In this document: positions 1 through 8,810 of the stretch, piece by piece | Position numbering within the stretch: position 1 is the stretch's first letter | Layout of the letters: every line of letters starts with the position of its first letter | Source: an uncultured beta proteobacterium | Lineage (GTDB): Bacteria > Pseudomonadota > Gammaproteobacteria > Burkholderiales > Burkholderiaceae_C | Direction of reading: 5' to 3' | DNA: 13,190 nucleotides | NCBI GenBank assembly: GCA_903958915.1 | Contig: CAJBVC010000156.1 | Location: 1 to 13,190, forward strand | The notes under the pieces: generated by a model | The model's database searches: none | The model's input: only the letters and a program-made list of their open reading frames with translations | Told to the model about the DNA's origin: nothing | Program-made: the position numbers and the translations under genes

Positions 1-1499
1 AACTGGTACGCCATTACTGCCAGGGTATCGGTGTCAAAAGGTCGCAGTACCAGCGTCACCGGCAACTCCTTCATCACGTCCACCAACACCAATAGCGAAG
101 CCGCAAACAGCGGCTTACGCAGCAACGGGGCATGCACCTTGATCAACAATGTCCATGCGGTCACTCCCAGCATACGGGAACTCTCGTCCAAGGCTGGCGC
201 GATGCGTGTGAAACCACTTTGCACCGATTGCATGGCCACGGCCACAAAGCGCACAAGGTACGCCCACAGCATTCCCAGCGAGGTGGCTGTCAACCAGTAG
301 CCAAGCCCCAGATCAGGGAACCTCGATTGCAACCACCCGACAGGCAGCAACAAACCAATCACAACCACCACGCCAGGAACCGAGTACCCTAGACCCACTG
401 CGCGCTGTGCCAATTGGGTATCCCAGGCAGGACGGACACGTGCAAAAACTGCGACAAAAACGGCAACCCCCACAGCGAGCACAGCAGTGATCAATCCCAG
501 CGCGAGACTGGTGCCACCCCATTGAAAAAATCGATCCCACGGCACAGCCACTGAACTGGTGCTACCAAACTCAATCGCCAAAATACCAAGCGGAAGTACA
601 AAGCCGAACACCACTGGCAGTGCACACAATGTAAGCAATGCAAATGCGCGTACACCGCGCACCGCAATGGGATTGGATTCGGCACTTTGCCGATCGGCCC
701 GGCCACTGGAAAACCGCATTTTTGACTGGGCATGCAACTCGATACCCAGCACGCAAGCCACCAACAGCAGTAACGCGGTTGACAACTGTGCTGCAGCAAC
801 ATGGTCGTCCATAACGATCCAGGCTTTGTAAATTCCAGCCGTAAACGTCTGAATACCGAAATAGCTGGAAACGCCAAAGTCCGCCAACGTCTCCATCAGC
901 GCCAATGCCGTGCCAGCCGCAATGGCGGGTCGCGCCAGGGGCAGTGCCACCTGCCAGATGCGTCGCCGCAACGATGCTCCAAGCAATCGGGCGGCCTCCA
1001 TCAAATGGTTGGCGCGGTCCGAGAGTGCCGTTCGTGTGAGCAAATAGACATATGGATATAGTGACAGTGCCAGTACGGCTGCGGCACCCCATACGCTGCG
1101 CACGTCAGGCAACAGTGCGCCCTGCAGGCCCCAAGTGCTCCTCAGCCAGGTTTGCAAAGTGCCGCTGTACTGGAGAAAGTCGGTGTAGGCGTAGGCCACC
1201 ACGTACGCTGGCATGGCCAGTGGCAACAGTAGTGCCCATTCGAGTGTTTTGCGAAAGGGAAAGTCGAACAAGGTGACGGCCGCAGCAGACACCGTTCCCA
1301 TGCTGATGACACCCAAGCTCACCATGCCGCACAGTAACAGGCTGGTCCAGGCGTAGTCCGGCAGCACCGTGGCCCCCATCTGCGCCAGTATCTCCCAGGC
1401 CTGGGCATTGCCTTGCAGCCAGGAAGCCAGCAAGGTGGCCACCGGCAATACGAGCAGGACCACGAGCGTCCACAGTAAGGTTCGAAGAAACCGTTGCAT
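1..1499 (-). CDS. fbpB: Iron(III)-type ABC transporter permease, FbpB-like (C-terminus cut by window edge)
   Basis: One open minus-strand frame runs from an ATG at 1499 off the left edge, giving 499 visible residues; FbpB-type permeases are usually about 540-560, so a few dozen residues are missing. The protein is very hydrophobic and internally duplicated, with two permease half-domains. Each carries an EAA loop that docks onto the ATPase: EAARLLGAS at about residues 168-176 and ESSRMLGVT at about 439-447, each followed by a PL..P segment. KELPVTLVLRPF near residues 478-488 resembles the FbpB C-terminal signature. Its role would be the inner-membrane channel of a ferric-ion (or similar) importer. 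It is divergent from the ATPase gene, 50 bp away. An in-frame ATG at 1511 would add four residues; neither start has a clear Shine-Dalgarno. The iron substrate is inferred from family resemblance; no Fur box is evident. Confidence 0.86.
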   Translation of the reverse strand, partial: MQRFLRTLLWTLVVLLVLPVATLLASWLQGNAQAWEILAQMGATVLPDYAWTSLLLCGMVSLGVISMGTVSAAAVTLFDFPFRKTLEWALLLPLAMPAYVVAYAYTDFLQYSGTLQTWLRSTWGLQGALLPDVRSVWGAAAVLALSLYPYVYLLTRTALSDRANHLMEAARLLGASLRRRIWQVALPLARPAIAAGTALALMETLADFGVSSYFGIQTFTAGIYKAWIVMDDHVAAAQLSTALLLLVACVLGIELHAQSKMRFSSGRADRQSAESNPIAVRGVRAFALLTLCALPVVFGFVLPLGILAIEFGSTSSVAVPWDRFFQWGGTSLALGLITAVLAVGVAVFVAVFARVRPAWDTQLAQRAVGLGYSVPGVVVVIGLLLPVGWLQSRFPDLGLGYWLTATSLGMLWAYLVRFVAVAMQSVQSGFTRIAPALDESSRMLGVTAWTLLIKVHAPLLRKPLFAASLLVLVDVMKELPVTLVLRPFDTDTLAVMAYQ

Positions 1500-1536
1500 G
1501 GCGCGCACCATACCGCAAATTTTGAACAGCCAACCC

Positions 1537-1542
1537 TACAAT
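1537..1542 (+). promoter_or_regulatory. Candidate -10 element for the ABC ATPase gene
   Basis: TACAAT ends 7 bases before the ATG at 1550, so transcription from it would begin at or next to the start codon. No Shine-Dalgarno lies between them, which would fit a leaderless or nearly leaderless mRNA. No good -35 hexamer is seen at 16-18 bp upstream, so the call is weak. Confidence 0.3.
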
Positions 1543-1549
1543 CCCCGGA

Positions 1550-2662
1550 ATGTTTCTTGATCTGATTGATATCGGGGTTCGCCATCGTGGTCGTACGTCA
1601 CCGTCGGTCGACGGTGTGTCTCTGGGTTTGCAGGTTGGGGAAATTGGTGTGCTGATTGGCCCGTCCGGTTGCGGAAAGACGACCTTGCTGCGCGCGGTTG
1701 CTGGTTTGGAGCCGCTGGCCGCCGGGGAAATTTGGCTTGCTTCCTTGCGAGTCAGCAGTGTCCAGGTGCACGTGCCGGCGCAAAGTCGTCGGGTTGGCAT
1801 GGTCTTTCAGGATTACGCGCTGTTTCCCCATATGACGGTGGGCAAGAATATTGAATTTGGTCTGCATGGATGGAGCGGTCCGAAGCGTAAAGCCCGTGTG
1901 GGTGAAGTTCTGAATCTGGTGGGTATGACCCCAAATGCAGCTCGTTACCCCCATGAATTGTCCGGGGGGCAGCAGCAACGCGTGGCTTTGGCTCGGGCTT
2001 TGGCGCCCCAGCCACACCTGCTGTTGTTGGACGAACCGTTTTCCAATTTGGATGTCGAGATGCGCGAACGCCTCGCACTCGAGGTGCGAAGCATCCTCAA
2101 GGAGGCGCGGACAACTGCGTTGCTGGTCACCCACGATCAGCAGGAGGCGTTTGCAATGGGGGATCGTGTGGGGGTGATGGCACAGGGGCGCCTGCACCAA
2201 TGGGACGATGGATACTCGGTTTACCATCGTCCGAGCACACGCTTTGTGGCGAGCTTTATCGGACATGGCCAATTCGCAAGTGCGCGCTACGTGCAATCTC
2301 ACGGAGTCATGGAATTGCGAACTCCTTTGGGTAGTTTTCAGGTGACAGCATCGGATCGGCGCATGGACTGCGATTCCGACGGCGCGTGCGATGTGTTAAT
2401 GCGCGCCGATGACATATTCATCGATATGGAGTCGCCCTTTAGGGCCGACGTCGTCCAGATGACGTTTCGTGGGTCAGAGTTTCTGTACACATTGCGTCTG
2501 GACTCAGGGGAAACTGTGCTGGCTTCGGTATTGAAACATCAGGGCCATGCAGTGGGGGACCGCATCGGGATTCGAGCCGAACTTGAACACATTGTGACTT
2601 TCCCACAGACCACAACGGGCCTCAGTACGCCAATCGTTCAGGATGGAGTTCCTGCAGAATAG
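1550..2662 (+). CDS. fbpC: Iron(III)-type ABC transporter ATP-binding protein, FbpC-like
   Basis: The 370-residue ATPase would power import through the adjacent permease at the cytoplasmic face of the inner membrane. Visible motifs are Walker A GPSGCGKT (37-44), the Q-loop in VFQDYALFP (Q87), ABC signature LSGGQQQR (137-144), Walker B LLLLDEP (157-163), the SNLD D-loop and the H-loop histidine in [10 protein letters not shown] (H195). After the nucleotide-binding domain, roughly residues 240-360 form a TOBE-like regulatory domain, as in FbpC, PotA and MalK-type ATPases; the length fits that class. The start is ATG 1550, where homology to ABC ATPases begins, though no ribosome binding site precedes it. 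The 3' end overlaps the convergent ppsR by 41 bp. Ferric iron is inferred mainly from the neighbouring FbpB-like permease; spermidine/putrescine or 2-aminoethylphosphonate ATPases are alternatives. Confidence 0.88.
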   Translation: MFLDLIDIGVRHRGRTSPSVDGVSLGLQVGEIGVLIGPSGCGKTTLLRAVAGLEPLAAGEIWLASLRVSSVQVHVPAQSRRVGMVFQDYALFPHMTVGKNIEFGLHGWSGPKRKARVGEVLNLVGMTPNAARYPHELSGGQQQRVALARALAPQPHLLLLDEPFSNLDVEMRERLALEVRSILKEARTTALLVTHDQQEAFAMGDRVGVMAQGRLHQWDDGYSVYHRPSTRFVASFIGHGQFASARYVQSHGVMELRTPLGSFQVTASDRRMDCDSDGACDVLMRADDIFIDMESPFRADVVQMTFRGSEFLYTLRLDSGETVLASVLKHQGHAVGDRIGIRAELEHIVTFPQTTTGLSTPIVQDGVPAE

Positions 2663-3443
2663 TGGTTGAAATCTCCTCGATGGATTTGGTTGTCGTGGAT
2701 AACCATCGAATTCCTGAGCGGCGCATCATGGATTCTGCTTCGCTCACTTCCATCCGACAGTTCTCTAGCGATGCATATCGTGAATTGGGACGCCGTTCGT
2801 TGCGAACCTCGCTCAGTCTCTCTGGCTGAATCGTGAGTCCAAAAATTTTGCCCTTGTGGGGTGTCAAAGCAGGCGGGAGTTGGCGCCTCTCAAAATCATC
2901 CGGAATCAGTGGGTAATTGGAAGCTTTCAGTCCATATTGCATTGCCAGGTAGAGGGACGTTGGTGTCTTACCGCTACGACTGACTCCAACGAGAATCACA
3001 TCGGACTGATCCAGATCGCGATTCGATTGCCCGTCATCGTGCGCAAGTGAAAAATTGATGGCTTCAATGCGGTCCTGGTACTCCTTGCTCTTGCTGGCAT
3101 CACTGAAGCGGCCAATACGGTGATTGGACTTGAGGCCCAGTTCATCTTCCAAAGGGCGCACAAAAGTGGCGAACATGTCCAGTAGCATGCCGTGGCACCC
3201 ATCCTGGATGACCTGGAGAATTTCCATGTTCACCAAGGTGGAAAAGACAATGGGTCGACGTCCATCGACTTCAGCGGCGTGGTTGATCTGACGAACAGTC
3301 TGGTGTGCTTTGTCCACCGTATCGATGAAGGGCAGTCGCACGTGCCTCGCGCTCGCTTCAAACTGCGCAAGGATAGCGTTGCCAAAGGTTTCGGCGGTAA
3401 TGCCGGTGCCGTCGGATACAAAAAATACGGTGCGATGGGACAT
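2622..3443 (-). CDS. ppsR: Phosphoenolpyruvate synthetase regulatory protein (bifunctional kinase/pyrophosphorylase, DUF299)
   Basis: PpsR (PSRP) inactivates PEP synthetase by ADP-dependent phosphorylation of a threonine next to the catalytic histidine, and reactivates it by phosphate-dependent dephosphorylation that yields pyrophosphate. The protein shows the family's N-terminal [10 protein letters not shown] block and a central P-loop, [15 protein letters not shown], followed by the family's NYPLIP segment. The size of about 273 residues is normal for the family. I chose ATG 3443 because a TAGGG ribosome binding site lies 9 bases upstream; an in-frame TTG at 3452 would add three residues but would overlap that site. 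The target gene ppsA is divergent, 157 bp away, the arrangement expected for this regulator. The 3' end overlaps fbpC in the opposite direction. Function is well supported by both motif and context. Confidence 0.95.
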   Translation of the reverse strand: MSHRTVFFVSDGTGITAETFGNAILAQFEASARHVRLPFIDTVDKAHQTVRQINHAAEVDGRRPIVFSTLVNMEILQVIQDGCHGMLLDMFATFVRPLEDELGLKSNHRIGRFSDASKSKEYQDRIEAINFSLAHDDGQSNRDLDQSDVILVGVSRSGKTPTSLYLAMQYGLKASNYPLIPDDFERRQLPPALTPHKGKIFGLTIQPERLSEVRNERRPNSRYASLENCRMEVSEAESMMRRSGIRWLSTTTKSIEEISTTILQELHPERLAY

Positions 3444-3473
3444 GCTGTACAACCCTACAATGACCCCAATTTA

Positions 3474-3516
3474 GCGCATTTTCAGTTTTCGTCGCGTCTC
3501 ACAAGAAAACCTGCGC
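3474..3516. repeat. Imperfect inverted repeat in the ppsR/ppsA divergent promoter region
   Basis: Outer arms GCGCA (3474-3478) and TGCGC (3512-3516) enclose inner arms GTTTTC (3485-3490) and GAAAAC (3505-3510), separated by 14 bases. It lies in the 157-bp intergenic region that must hold both promoters. It may be an operator or part of the ppsA leader; the match is modest. A TACAAT at 3456-3461 could serve as a plus-strand -10 for ppsA, but no convincing -35 was found. Confidence 0.3.
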
Positions 3517-3600
3517 GAGGTGAAGAGGAATCTGCGGCTGCGTTCTGGGACCACAAACGTTTCTGGAACAGCAAATCGGTTTCAACTTCAGGAGTTATTC

Positions 3601-5994
3601 ATGTCTATGCTGTTTAAACCGACCGACCTGGTCGTACCGTTCGAGAACCTGAGAATGACCGATGTCGAGTCTGTTGGGGGAAAGAACGCAAGTTTGGGCG
3701 AAATGATTTCGCATCTCCCTGATGGAGTGAAGGTTCCGACAGGTTTTGCCACGACTGCCCATGCTTTCCGGCAATTCCTGAAATTTGAGAATCTCGCAGA
3801 CAGGATCAACGCGAAGCTGCAAACCCTGGACACGGAAGATGTCCGAGCATTGGCGTTGGTGGGCGCCGAGATTAGAGCGATGGTTGAAGCGCAGCCGTTT
3901 CCTGAGGACCTGGCGTCAGGGATTCGCCAAGCTTATGCCACTCTGAGTGCCGGTAATCCGAAGGCGTCATTTGCGGTTCGCTCTTCAGCCACGGCGGAGG
4001 ACTTGCCAGACGCGTCGTTTGCCGGGCAGCAAGAAACATTTTTGAATGTGGTCGGCATTGATGAGGTTTTGCACAAGATTCGCGAGGTATTTGCGTCCCT
4101 TTACAACGACCGCGCCATCAGCTATCGGGTGCACAAGGGCTTTGCGCATGAGCACGTTGCCTTAAGTGCAGGTGTTCAGCGAATGGTGCGTTCTGATTTG
4201 GGCGCTGCAGGTGTGATGTTCACCATCGACACGGAATCGGGTTTTTCCGATGTTGTTTTCATTACGGCAAGTTATGGCTTGGGTGAGACGGTAGTGCAGG
4301 GTGCCGTGAATCCGGATGAATTTTATGTTCACAAGCCCATGCTGCGAGCAAACAAGCGCGCCATTGTTCGCCGCAATCTGGGTTCCAAATTGTTGCTGAT
4401 GGAGTTCACTACCGCGCAGGAAAAAGCGGAAACAGGCAATCTGGTGAAAACCACTGACGTGCCGACGGAAATGCGTAATCGCTACTCGCTGATAGATGCT
4501 GACGTGGAGCAGTTGGCGCGATACGCGCTGGTCATTGAATCCCACTATGGTCGCCCCATGGACATCGAGTGGGGAAAGGACGGTGTCGACGGTCAACTGT
4601 ATATCCTTCAGGCACGTCCTGAAACTGTCAAGAGCCAAGTCGGCAATCAAGTCGAGTATCGCTACAAACTCAAAGGCAAAGGTGCGGTACTGGTCGAAGG
4701 GCGTGCCATAGGGCAAAAAATTGGCACCGGGCCAGTGCGCATTGTTCACAACACCAGCGAAATGGACAAAGTCCAGACCGGCGACATCCTGGTGACTGAT
4801 ATGACTGACCCCAATTGGGAACCTGTAATGAAGCGGGCGGCGGCGATTGTCACCAACCGGGGTGGGCGAACATGCCATGCGGCCATCATTGCTCGCGAAC
4901 TGGGTATTGCGGCAGTTGTGGGGTGTGGCGATGCAACCGACCGACTCAAAGAGGGCATGCTGGTCACGGTCAGTTGCGCCGAGGGAGACACTGGATTCAT
5001 TTACGACGGACTGCTCGAGACCGAAGTATCGGAAGTGCAGCGCGGCACCATGCCAGACATCCCGGTAAAGATCATGATGAATGTCGGTAATCCCCAATTG
5101 GCGTTTGATTTTTGCCAGCTTCCCAACCAAGGTGTTGGTTTGGCAAGACTGGAGTTCATCATCAACAACAACATTGGGGTTCATCCAAAGGCCATATTGG
5201 ACTACCCCAACATTGATGCCGACCTAAAAAAGGCGGTTGAGTCGGTAGCACGCGGGCATGCTTCCCCAAGGGCTTTTTACGTGGATCGGGTTGCCGAAGG
5301 TGTGGCCACTATCGCGGCAGCATTCTGGCCCAAACCCGTCATCGTTCGGTTGTCTGATTTCAAGAGCAACGAGTACCGCAAACTCATCGGGGGCAGTCGT
5401 TATGAACCCGAAGAAGAAAATCCGATGCTCGGTTTTCGTGGTGCGGCGCGCTACATCAGTGCGGAGTTTGGTGAAGCGTTTGGGATGGAATGCGAAGCCC
5501 TCAAGCGCGTGCGCAACGACATGGGGTTGGAGAACGTGCAGGTCATGGTTCCCTTTGTCCGTACCGTGGATCAGGCGCGACGCGTGGTGGGATTGCTGGC
5601 TCACCATGGATTGCGTCGCGGTGATAACGATCTCAAACTAGTGATGATGTGTGAAATTCCGAGCAATGCGCTTTTGGCCGATGACTTTTTGCAATATTTT
5701 GACGGATTTTCCATTGGATCGAACGACCTGACGCAACTCACCTTGGGGCTTGATCGTGATTCCGGTCTTGCATTGCTGGCGGCTGATTTCGATGAACGGG
5801 ACCCGGCGGTGAAGTCGCTGATCAAGATGGCGATCGACGCCTGTAAGAAGCACAACAAGTATGTCGGGATCTGTGGCCAGGGCCCGAGTGATCATCCGGA
5901 CTTTGCGCTCTGGTTGAAAGAAGAGGGAATCTCGTCGATTTCACTCAACCCGGATTCAGTGATCGCTACCTGGCAGCAACTTGCCCAAGCATGA
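3601..5994 (+). CDS. ppsA: Phosphoenolpyruvate synthase (pyruvate, water dikinase)
   Basis: PpsA converts pyruvate, ATP and water to phosphoenolpyruvate, AMP and phosphate, the entry to gluconeogenesis from pyruvate, lactate or alanine. The 797-residue length matches the usual ~790. The N-terminal nucleotide-binding domain (about 1-340) shows GGKNASL (26-32) and [11 protein letters not shown] (126-136). The swivelling phosphohistidine domain (about 390-470) has GGRTCHAAI with catalytic His426 and Thr424, the residue PpsR is expected to phosphorylate. The C-terminal PEP-binding barrel has [11 protein letters not shown] and [11 protein letters not shown] with catalytic Cys758. Start ATG 3601 is set by AGGAG at 3590-3594 with a 6-base spacer; the reading frame opens further upstream, from about 3520, but without family homology. 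The stop overlaps the next start by 4 bp (ATGA), implying an operon with the symporter. Confidence 0.97.
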   Translation: MSMLFKPTDLVVPFENLRMTDVESVGGKNASLGEMISHLPDGVKVPTGFATTAHAFRQFLKFENLADRINAKLQTLDTEDVRALALVGAEIRAMVEAQPFPEDLASGIRQAYATLSAGNPKASFAVRSSATAEDLPDASFAGQQETFLNVVGIDEVLHKIREVFASLYNDRAISYRVHKGFAHEHVALSAGVQRMVRSDLGAAGVMFTIDTESGFSDVVFITASYGLGETVVQGAVNPDEFYVHKPMLRANKRAIVRRNLGSKLLLMEFTTAQEKAETGNLVKTTDVPTEMRNRYSLIDADVEQLARYALVIESHYGRPMDIEWGKDGVDGQLYILQARPETVKSQVGNQVEYRYKLKGKGAVLVEGRAIGQKIGTGPVRIVHNTSEMDKVQTGDILVTDMTDPNWEPVMKRAAAIVTNRGGRTCHAAIIARELGIAAVVGCGDATDRLKEGMLVTVSCAEGDTGFIYDGLLETEVSEVQRGTMPDIPVKIMMNVGNPQLAFDFCQLPNQGVGLARLEFIINNNIGVHPKAILDYPNIDADLKKAVESVARGHASPRAFYVDRVAEGVATIAAAFWPKPVIVRLSDFKSNEYRKLIGGSRYEPEEENPMLGFRGAARYISAEFGEAFGMECEALKRVRNDMGLENVQVMVPFVRTVDQARRVVGLLAHHGLRRGDNDLKLVMMCEIPSNALLADDFLQYFDGFSIGSNDLTQLTLGLDRDSGLALLAADFDERDPAVKSLIKMAIDACKKHNKYVGICGQGPSDHPDFALWLKEEGISSISLNPDSVIATWQQLAQA

Positions 5995-8303
5995 GAGTTT
6001 GGTTCGACGCGAGAAGCAAGTCCCTGCATTTGGGATTGTTGTCGCTGTGGTTCATTTTTGCGTTTGGCATCGTCTTTTTTGCGAATGACCTGCAGTTTGA
6101 GATCTTTGGGTGGCCTGTGGGGTTTTGGTTTGCCGCGCAGGGTTCGATGCTCTTCTTTGTGCTGATCGTTGGATTATTCGCTTGGCGCACCAACAGGGGC
6201 GAGAGCACGCCCCGAGGCATTGACCCTGGGGACTATCGACGGTACACACATCGGATACACCGGCGATTTGGAGTCTATGTGGCAGGCCTGCTGCTCTTTT
6301 TGGCGCTTTTGGCGCTAGCCGAGCAGCAGGGGTTGTCCAAAGCGTGGATTGCAGGACTGTTCCTGCTGACAACGCTGGTGTTGTACGCAGGCGTTGGCGT
6401 TTACGGACGTACTTCTGATGCATCCGAGTATTACGTTGCTGGGCGCCGCATCCCTGCGTTCTACAACGGCATGGCAACGGCGGCCGATTGGATGAGTGCT
6501 GCTTCATTCATCAGTCTTGCGGGCGGACTGTATCTGCAAGGCTTCTCCGGCAACGCTGACCATGCGGGCGGATTGGCGTACATCCTCGGGTGGACGGGTG
6601 GTTTTTGCCTGGTTGCCTTGCTTGTGGCGCCGTATTTGCGTCGGCTCGGCATCTATACCGTCCCAGATTTTTTCGCGATGCGCTTTGGTGGGCGTTGGCC
6701 GCGTTTGCTGGCGGCTTTCGCGGCGGTGCTGTGCTCATTCACCTACGTTGTCGCCCAGTTGTACGGTGTAGGACTCATTACCTCGCGTTTGACCGGCGTG
6801 CACTTTGAGATTGGAATTCTTCTGGGGCTTGGCGGGGTGCTGGTTTGCTCGTTCCTTGGCGGGATGCGTGCAGTCACCTGGACCCAAGTGACGCAGTACG
6901 TGCTGATTATTTTGGCGTTTTTGATCCCGGTATCCTGGCTCGCCTACAAGCAGGTCGGCAGCCCATTGGCCCCGTGGGCCATCGCCCAACAACTGCAGCA
7001 AATTACACAAATCGAGAAGCGCTTGCTGGAAGATCCTGCTGAGCGGCAAGTCATCGTGGAATACCAGCGACGAGCCGAGGTCTACGCGCATAAGTTGAAG
7101 GACCCTGAAGCCGCATTGCGAAATGATCGTGAGGAATATCGTAACCAGCTGCGTGCGCTTGGCACCGGCAAATCGGACGATGAACTGTCGGTGAAATTGC
7201 GACGTGAGCTAGCGGCCCTGCCAAAGGATGTTCAGGCGGCTCGGGAGCGCTGGACTCAGCTGATGTCCGAGAATCTTGCGCGCGCGCGACCGCTGGGAGG
7301 CATGCCTCGCCATACGCAGCCCTATGCAGGCGATCCTGATGGAACCGCGTTGGAAAGAGAGACATTTTCCAAAAGTCGGCTGAACTTTGTTGCCCTCGTA
7401 TTCTGTCTGATGGTGGGCACTGCAGGTTTGCCGCACTTGCTCACCCGTTTTTATACGACACCTTCCGTGGCGGAGGCCCGCACGTCTGTCGCATGGTCGC
7501 TGCTCTTTATTTCTGCCCTGTATTTGTCGGCGCCCGCATTGGCCGTGTTGGTAAAGTACGAAATCATGTCGAATCTGGTCGGCCAACCGTTTGATAGCCT
7601 GCCACATTGGGTGTCGCAATGGGCCCGAGACCCAACGCTGTTGGCGGTGACCGACATTAATGGTGACGGACTCCTGCAATTTGCCGAGCTGAGCGTAGGC
7701 GCTGATTTGGTCATGTTTGCTACGCCCGAGATTGGTGGGCTTCCCTATGTGTTTTCGGTCCTGGTCGCAGCTGGAGCGTTGGCGGCTGCATTGTCCACCG
7801 CCGATGGGCTGCTACTTACCATTGGAAATGCACTGGCACACGATGTTTACTTTAGGGGGGGCACCGACAAGGCTGAGACCATGCGACGCGTCATGTGGTC
7901 CAAATTCGCACTGTTAATCGTGGCTTTGGTGGCGGCGTATGTCGCAGCCCAACGACCGGCCGGCATTCTGTACCTGGTGTCGGCCTCTTTTTCACTGGCT
8001 GGGGCTGCCTTTGTACCTGCAATGGTTCTGGGCATTTTCTGGCGTGACACCACGCGCATCGCGGCAGTGGGTGGCATGCTGATTGGCTTGGGGGTCACGG
8101 TGTACTACATGGTGATTAATCAGCCTGGGGTGAGGTCTTATCTGGGACTCGCAGCCGAAGGGCTTTGGTGGGGAATTCAACCCGTGTCGGCGGGAGTGTT
8201 TGGCGTTGCGGCCGGCGTTGTGACCACGGTGATCTTGACAATCGTTACCAGGCCGCATGCAAACGCTGCCAATCACATTGAGTTGGAAGACACCGCCATC
8301 TAG
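5991..8303 (+). CDS. Fused DUF4212-sodium:solute symporter, VC_2705-type
   Basis: The 770-residue inner-membrane protein combines two parts normally made as separate subunits. Residues about 10-68 resemble the DUF4212 small subunit: two membrane segments around [14 protein letters not shown]. After a charged linker, residues about 95-760 are a sodium:solute symporter large subunit, with [14 protein letters not shown] (142-155), [15 protein letters not shown] (165-179) and [11 protein letters not shown] near the Na+-site helix. Fused members of this subfamily are known but uncommon. Two soluble insertions stand out: a highly charged, helix-prone stretch at about 330-463 and an EF-hand-like loop at 555-566 ([12 protein letters not shown]). 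The start ATG overlaps the ppsA stop; with no strong ribosome binding site of its own, translation is probably coupled to ppsA. Related carriers move acetate and other short carboxylates, which would suit a gluconeogenic operon; the actual substrate is not evident from sequence. Confidence 0.88.
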   Translation: MRVWFDARSKSLHLGLLSLWFIFAFGIVFFANDLQFEIFGWPVGFWFAAQGSMLFFVLIVGLFAWRTNRGESTPRGIDPGDYRRYTHRIHRRFGVYVAGLLLFLALLALAEQQGLSKAWIAGLFLLTTLVLYAGVGVYGRTSDASEYYVAGRRIPAFYNGMATAADWMSAASFISLAGGLYLQGFSGNADHAGGLAYILGWTGGFCLVALLVAPYLRRLGIYTVPDFFAMRFGGRWPRLLAAFAAVLCSFTYVVAQLYGVGLITSRLTGVHFEIGILLGLGGVLVCSFLGGMRAVTWTQVTQYVLIILAFLIPVSWLAYKQVGSPLAPWAIAQQLQQITQIEKRLLEDPAERQVIVEYQRRAEVYAHKLKDPEAALRNDREEYRNQLRALGTGKSDDELSVKLRRELAALPKDVQAARERWTQLMSENLARARPLGGMPRHTQPYAGDPDGTALERETFSKSRLNFVALVFCLMVGTAGLPHLLTRFYTTPSVAEARTSVAWSLLFISALYLSAPALAVLVKYEIMSNLVGQPFDSLPHWVSQWARDPTLLAVTDINGDGLLQFAELSVGADLVMFATPEIGGLPYVFSVLVAAGALAAALSTADGLLLTIGNALAHDVYFRGGTDKAETMRRVMWSKFALLIVALVAAYVAAQRPAGILYLVSASFSLAGAAFVPAMVLGIFWRDTTRIAAVGGMLIGLGVTVYYMVINQPGVRSYLGLAAEGLWWGIQPVSAGVFGVAAGVVTTVILTIVTRPHANAANHIELEDTAI

Positions 8304-8314
8304 TCGCGATGCGA

Positions 8315-8320
8315 TATAAT
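8315..8320 (+). promoter_or_regulatory. Probable -10 element of the rpsF operon promoter
   Basis: A perfect TATAAT lies 12 bases after the symporter stop codon. It is centred in a GC-rich palindromic context, CGCGAT (8305-8310) and ATCGCG (8319-8324). Transcription would begin near 8327, giving a leader of about 90 nt. No consensus -35 occurs at 16-18 bp, so the promoter rests on the -10 and on its position. Confidence 0.5.
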
Positions 8321-8335
8321 CGCGGGCTTCGCCTT

Positions 8336-8371
8336 GCTGCACCTCCATTAGACGCGGAGGGTAGCTTTTTT
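8336..8371 (+). terminator. Terminator-like hairpin in the rpsF leader (operon terminator or attenuator)
   Basis: The 5' arm 8336-8346 (GCTGC, bulged A, CCTCC) pairs with the 3' arm 8356-8365 (GGAGGGTAGC), giving ten base pairs including one G-U and a single bulged A. The loop is 9 nt and six T residues follow at once (8366-8371). This is the form of an intrinsic terminator. It may end the ppsA-symporter transcript, but it also lies downstream of the likely rpsF -10, where it would act as an attenuator. Confidence 0.6.
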
Positions 8372-8405
8372 CTTACCCGGGGATATTTTGATTATCGGGT
8401 TACCC
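8359..8405 (+). promoter_or_regulatory. rpsF leader with alternative, mutually exclusive pairings
   Basis: GGGTA (8359-8363), part of the terminator-like 3' arm, can instead pair with TACCC at 8374-8378 or at 8401-8405. ACCCG (8375-8379) can pair with CGGGT (8396-8400), just ahead of the AAGGAG ribosome binding site at 8408-8413. Such competing helices suggest regulated folding. Leaders of rpsF in many bacteria are known to bind the S6:S18 complex for feedback control; whether this leader matches that motif was not tested. Confidence 0.4.
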
Positions 8406-8418
8406 AAAAGGAGTCTTA

Positions 8419-8784
8419 ATGCGTCACTATGAAATTATTCTCATGATCCATCCGGATCAGAGCGAGCAAGTTCCAGCCATGCTGGAGCGTTACAAGGGCA
8501 TGATCACTGCCGGTGGGGGCAAAGTCCACCGCGTCGAAGATTGGGGCCGTCGTCAGATGGTTTACATGATCAACAAGCTCGCAAAATCGCACTATCTGTG
8601 TGTCAACATTGAAGCCGATCAGGCTGTCATGTCTGAACTGGAGCATGCTTTCAAGTTCAACGATGCTGTTCTTCGCCATTTGACGGTTTTGAAGAAAAAA
8701 GCTGAAACGGGCCCATCTTCCATGATGAAGACTGTAGAGCGCGAAGAAACGCGCAAGACCCAACAAGCTGAGTACCAAGCCTAA
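8419..8784 (+). CDS. rpsF: 30S ribosomal protein S6 (bS6)
   Basis: The 121-residue protein starts [19 protein letters not shown], the typical bS6 N-terminus, and contains [16 protein letters not shown] and the segment [13 protein letters not shown], all characteristic of the family. The C-terminal tail from about residue 97 is charged and probably disordered, as is common for S6. It binds the central domain of 16S rRNA in the 30S platform as a heterodimer with S18, encoded two genes downstream. The start is fixed by AAGGAG (8408-8413) with a 5-base spacer. It is first in the rpsF-priB-rpsR-rplI operon, which probably uses the promoter near 8315 and a structured leader. Confidence 0.98.
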   Translation: MRHYEIILMIHPDQSEQVPAMLERYKGMITAGGGKVHRVEDWGRRQMVYMINKLAKSHYLCVNIEADQAVMSELEHAFKFNDAVLRHLTVLKKKAETGPSSMMKTVEREETRKTQQAEYQA

Positions 8785-8810
8785 AACGGCAAAGTTTACT
8801 GACGGAAAAG

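Noticed and set aside
1105..1800. 231-codon minus-strand frame spanning the permease/ATPase junction
   Set aside because: It overlaps both real genes in other frames and resembles no family; the permease is in a different minus-strand frame, open from 1499 to the edge.
2690..2698. Near-match to a DnaA box on the minus strand inside ppsR
   Set aside because: It has one mismatch (TTATCCACG) and lies in conserved coding sequence, so codon constraint explains it.
3520..3600. Upstream GTG start for ppsA
   Set aside because: PpsA homology begins right after ATG 3601, which has an ideal AGGAG; the upstream codons are low-complexity intergenic translation.
4162..5184. 340-codon open frame antisense to ppsA
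   Set aside because: It lies wholly inside a well-conserved ppsA on the other strand, has no recognisable domain, and is explained by codon bias of the sense gene.
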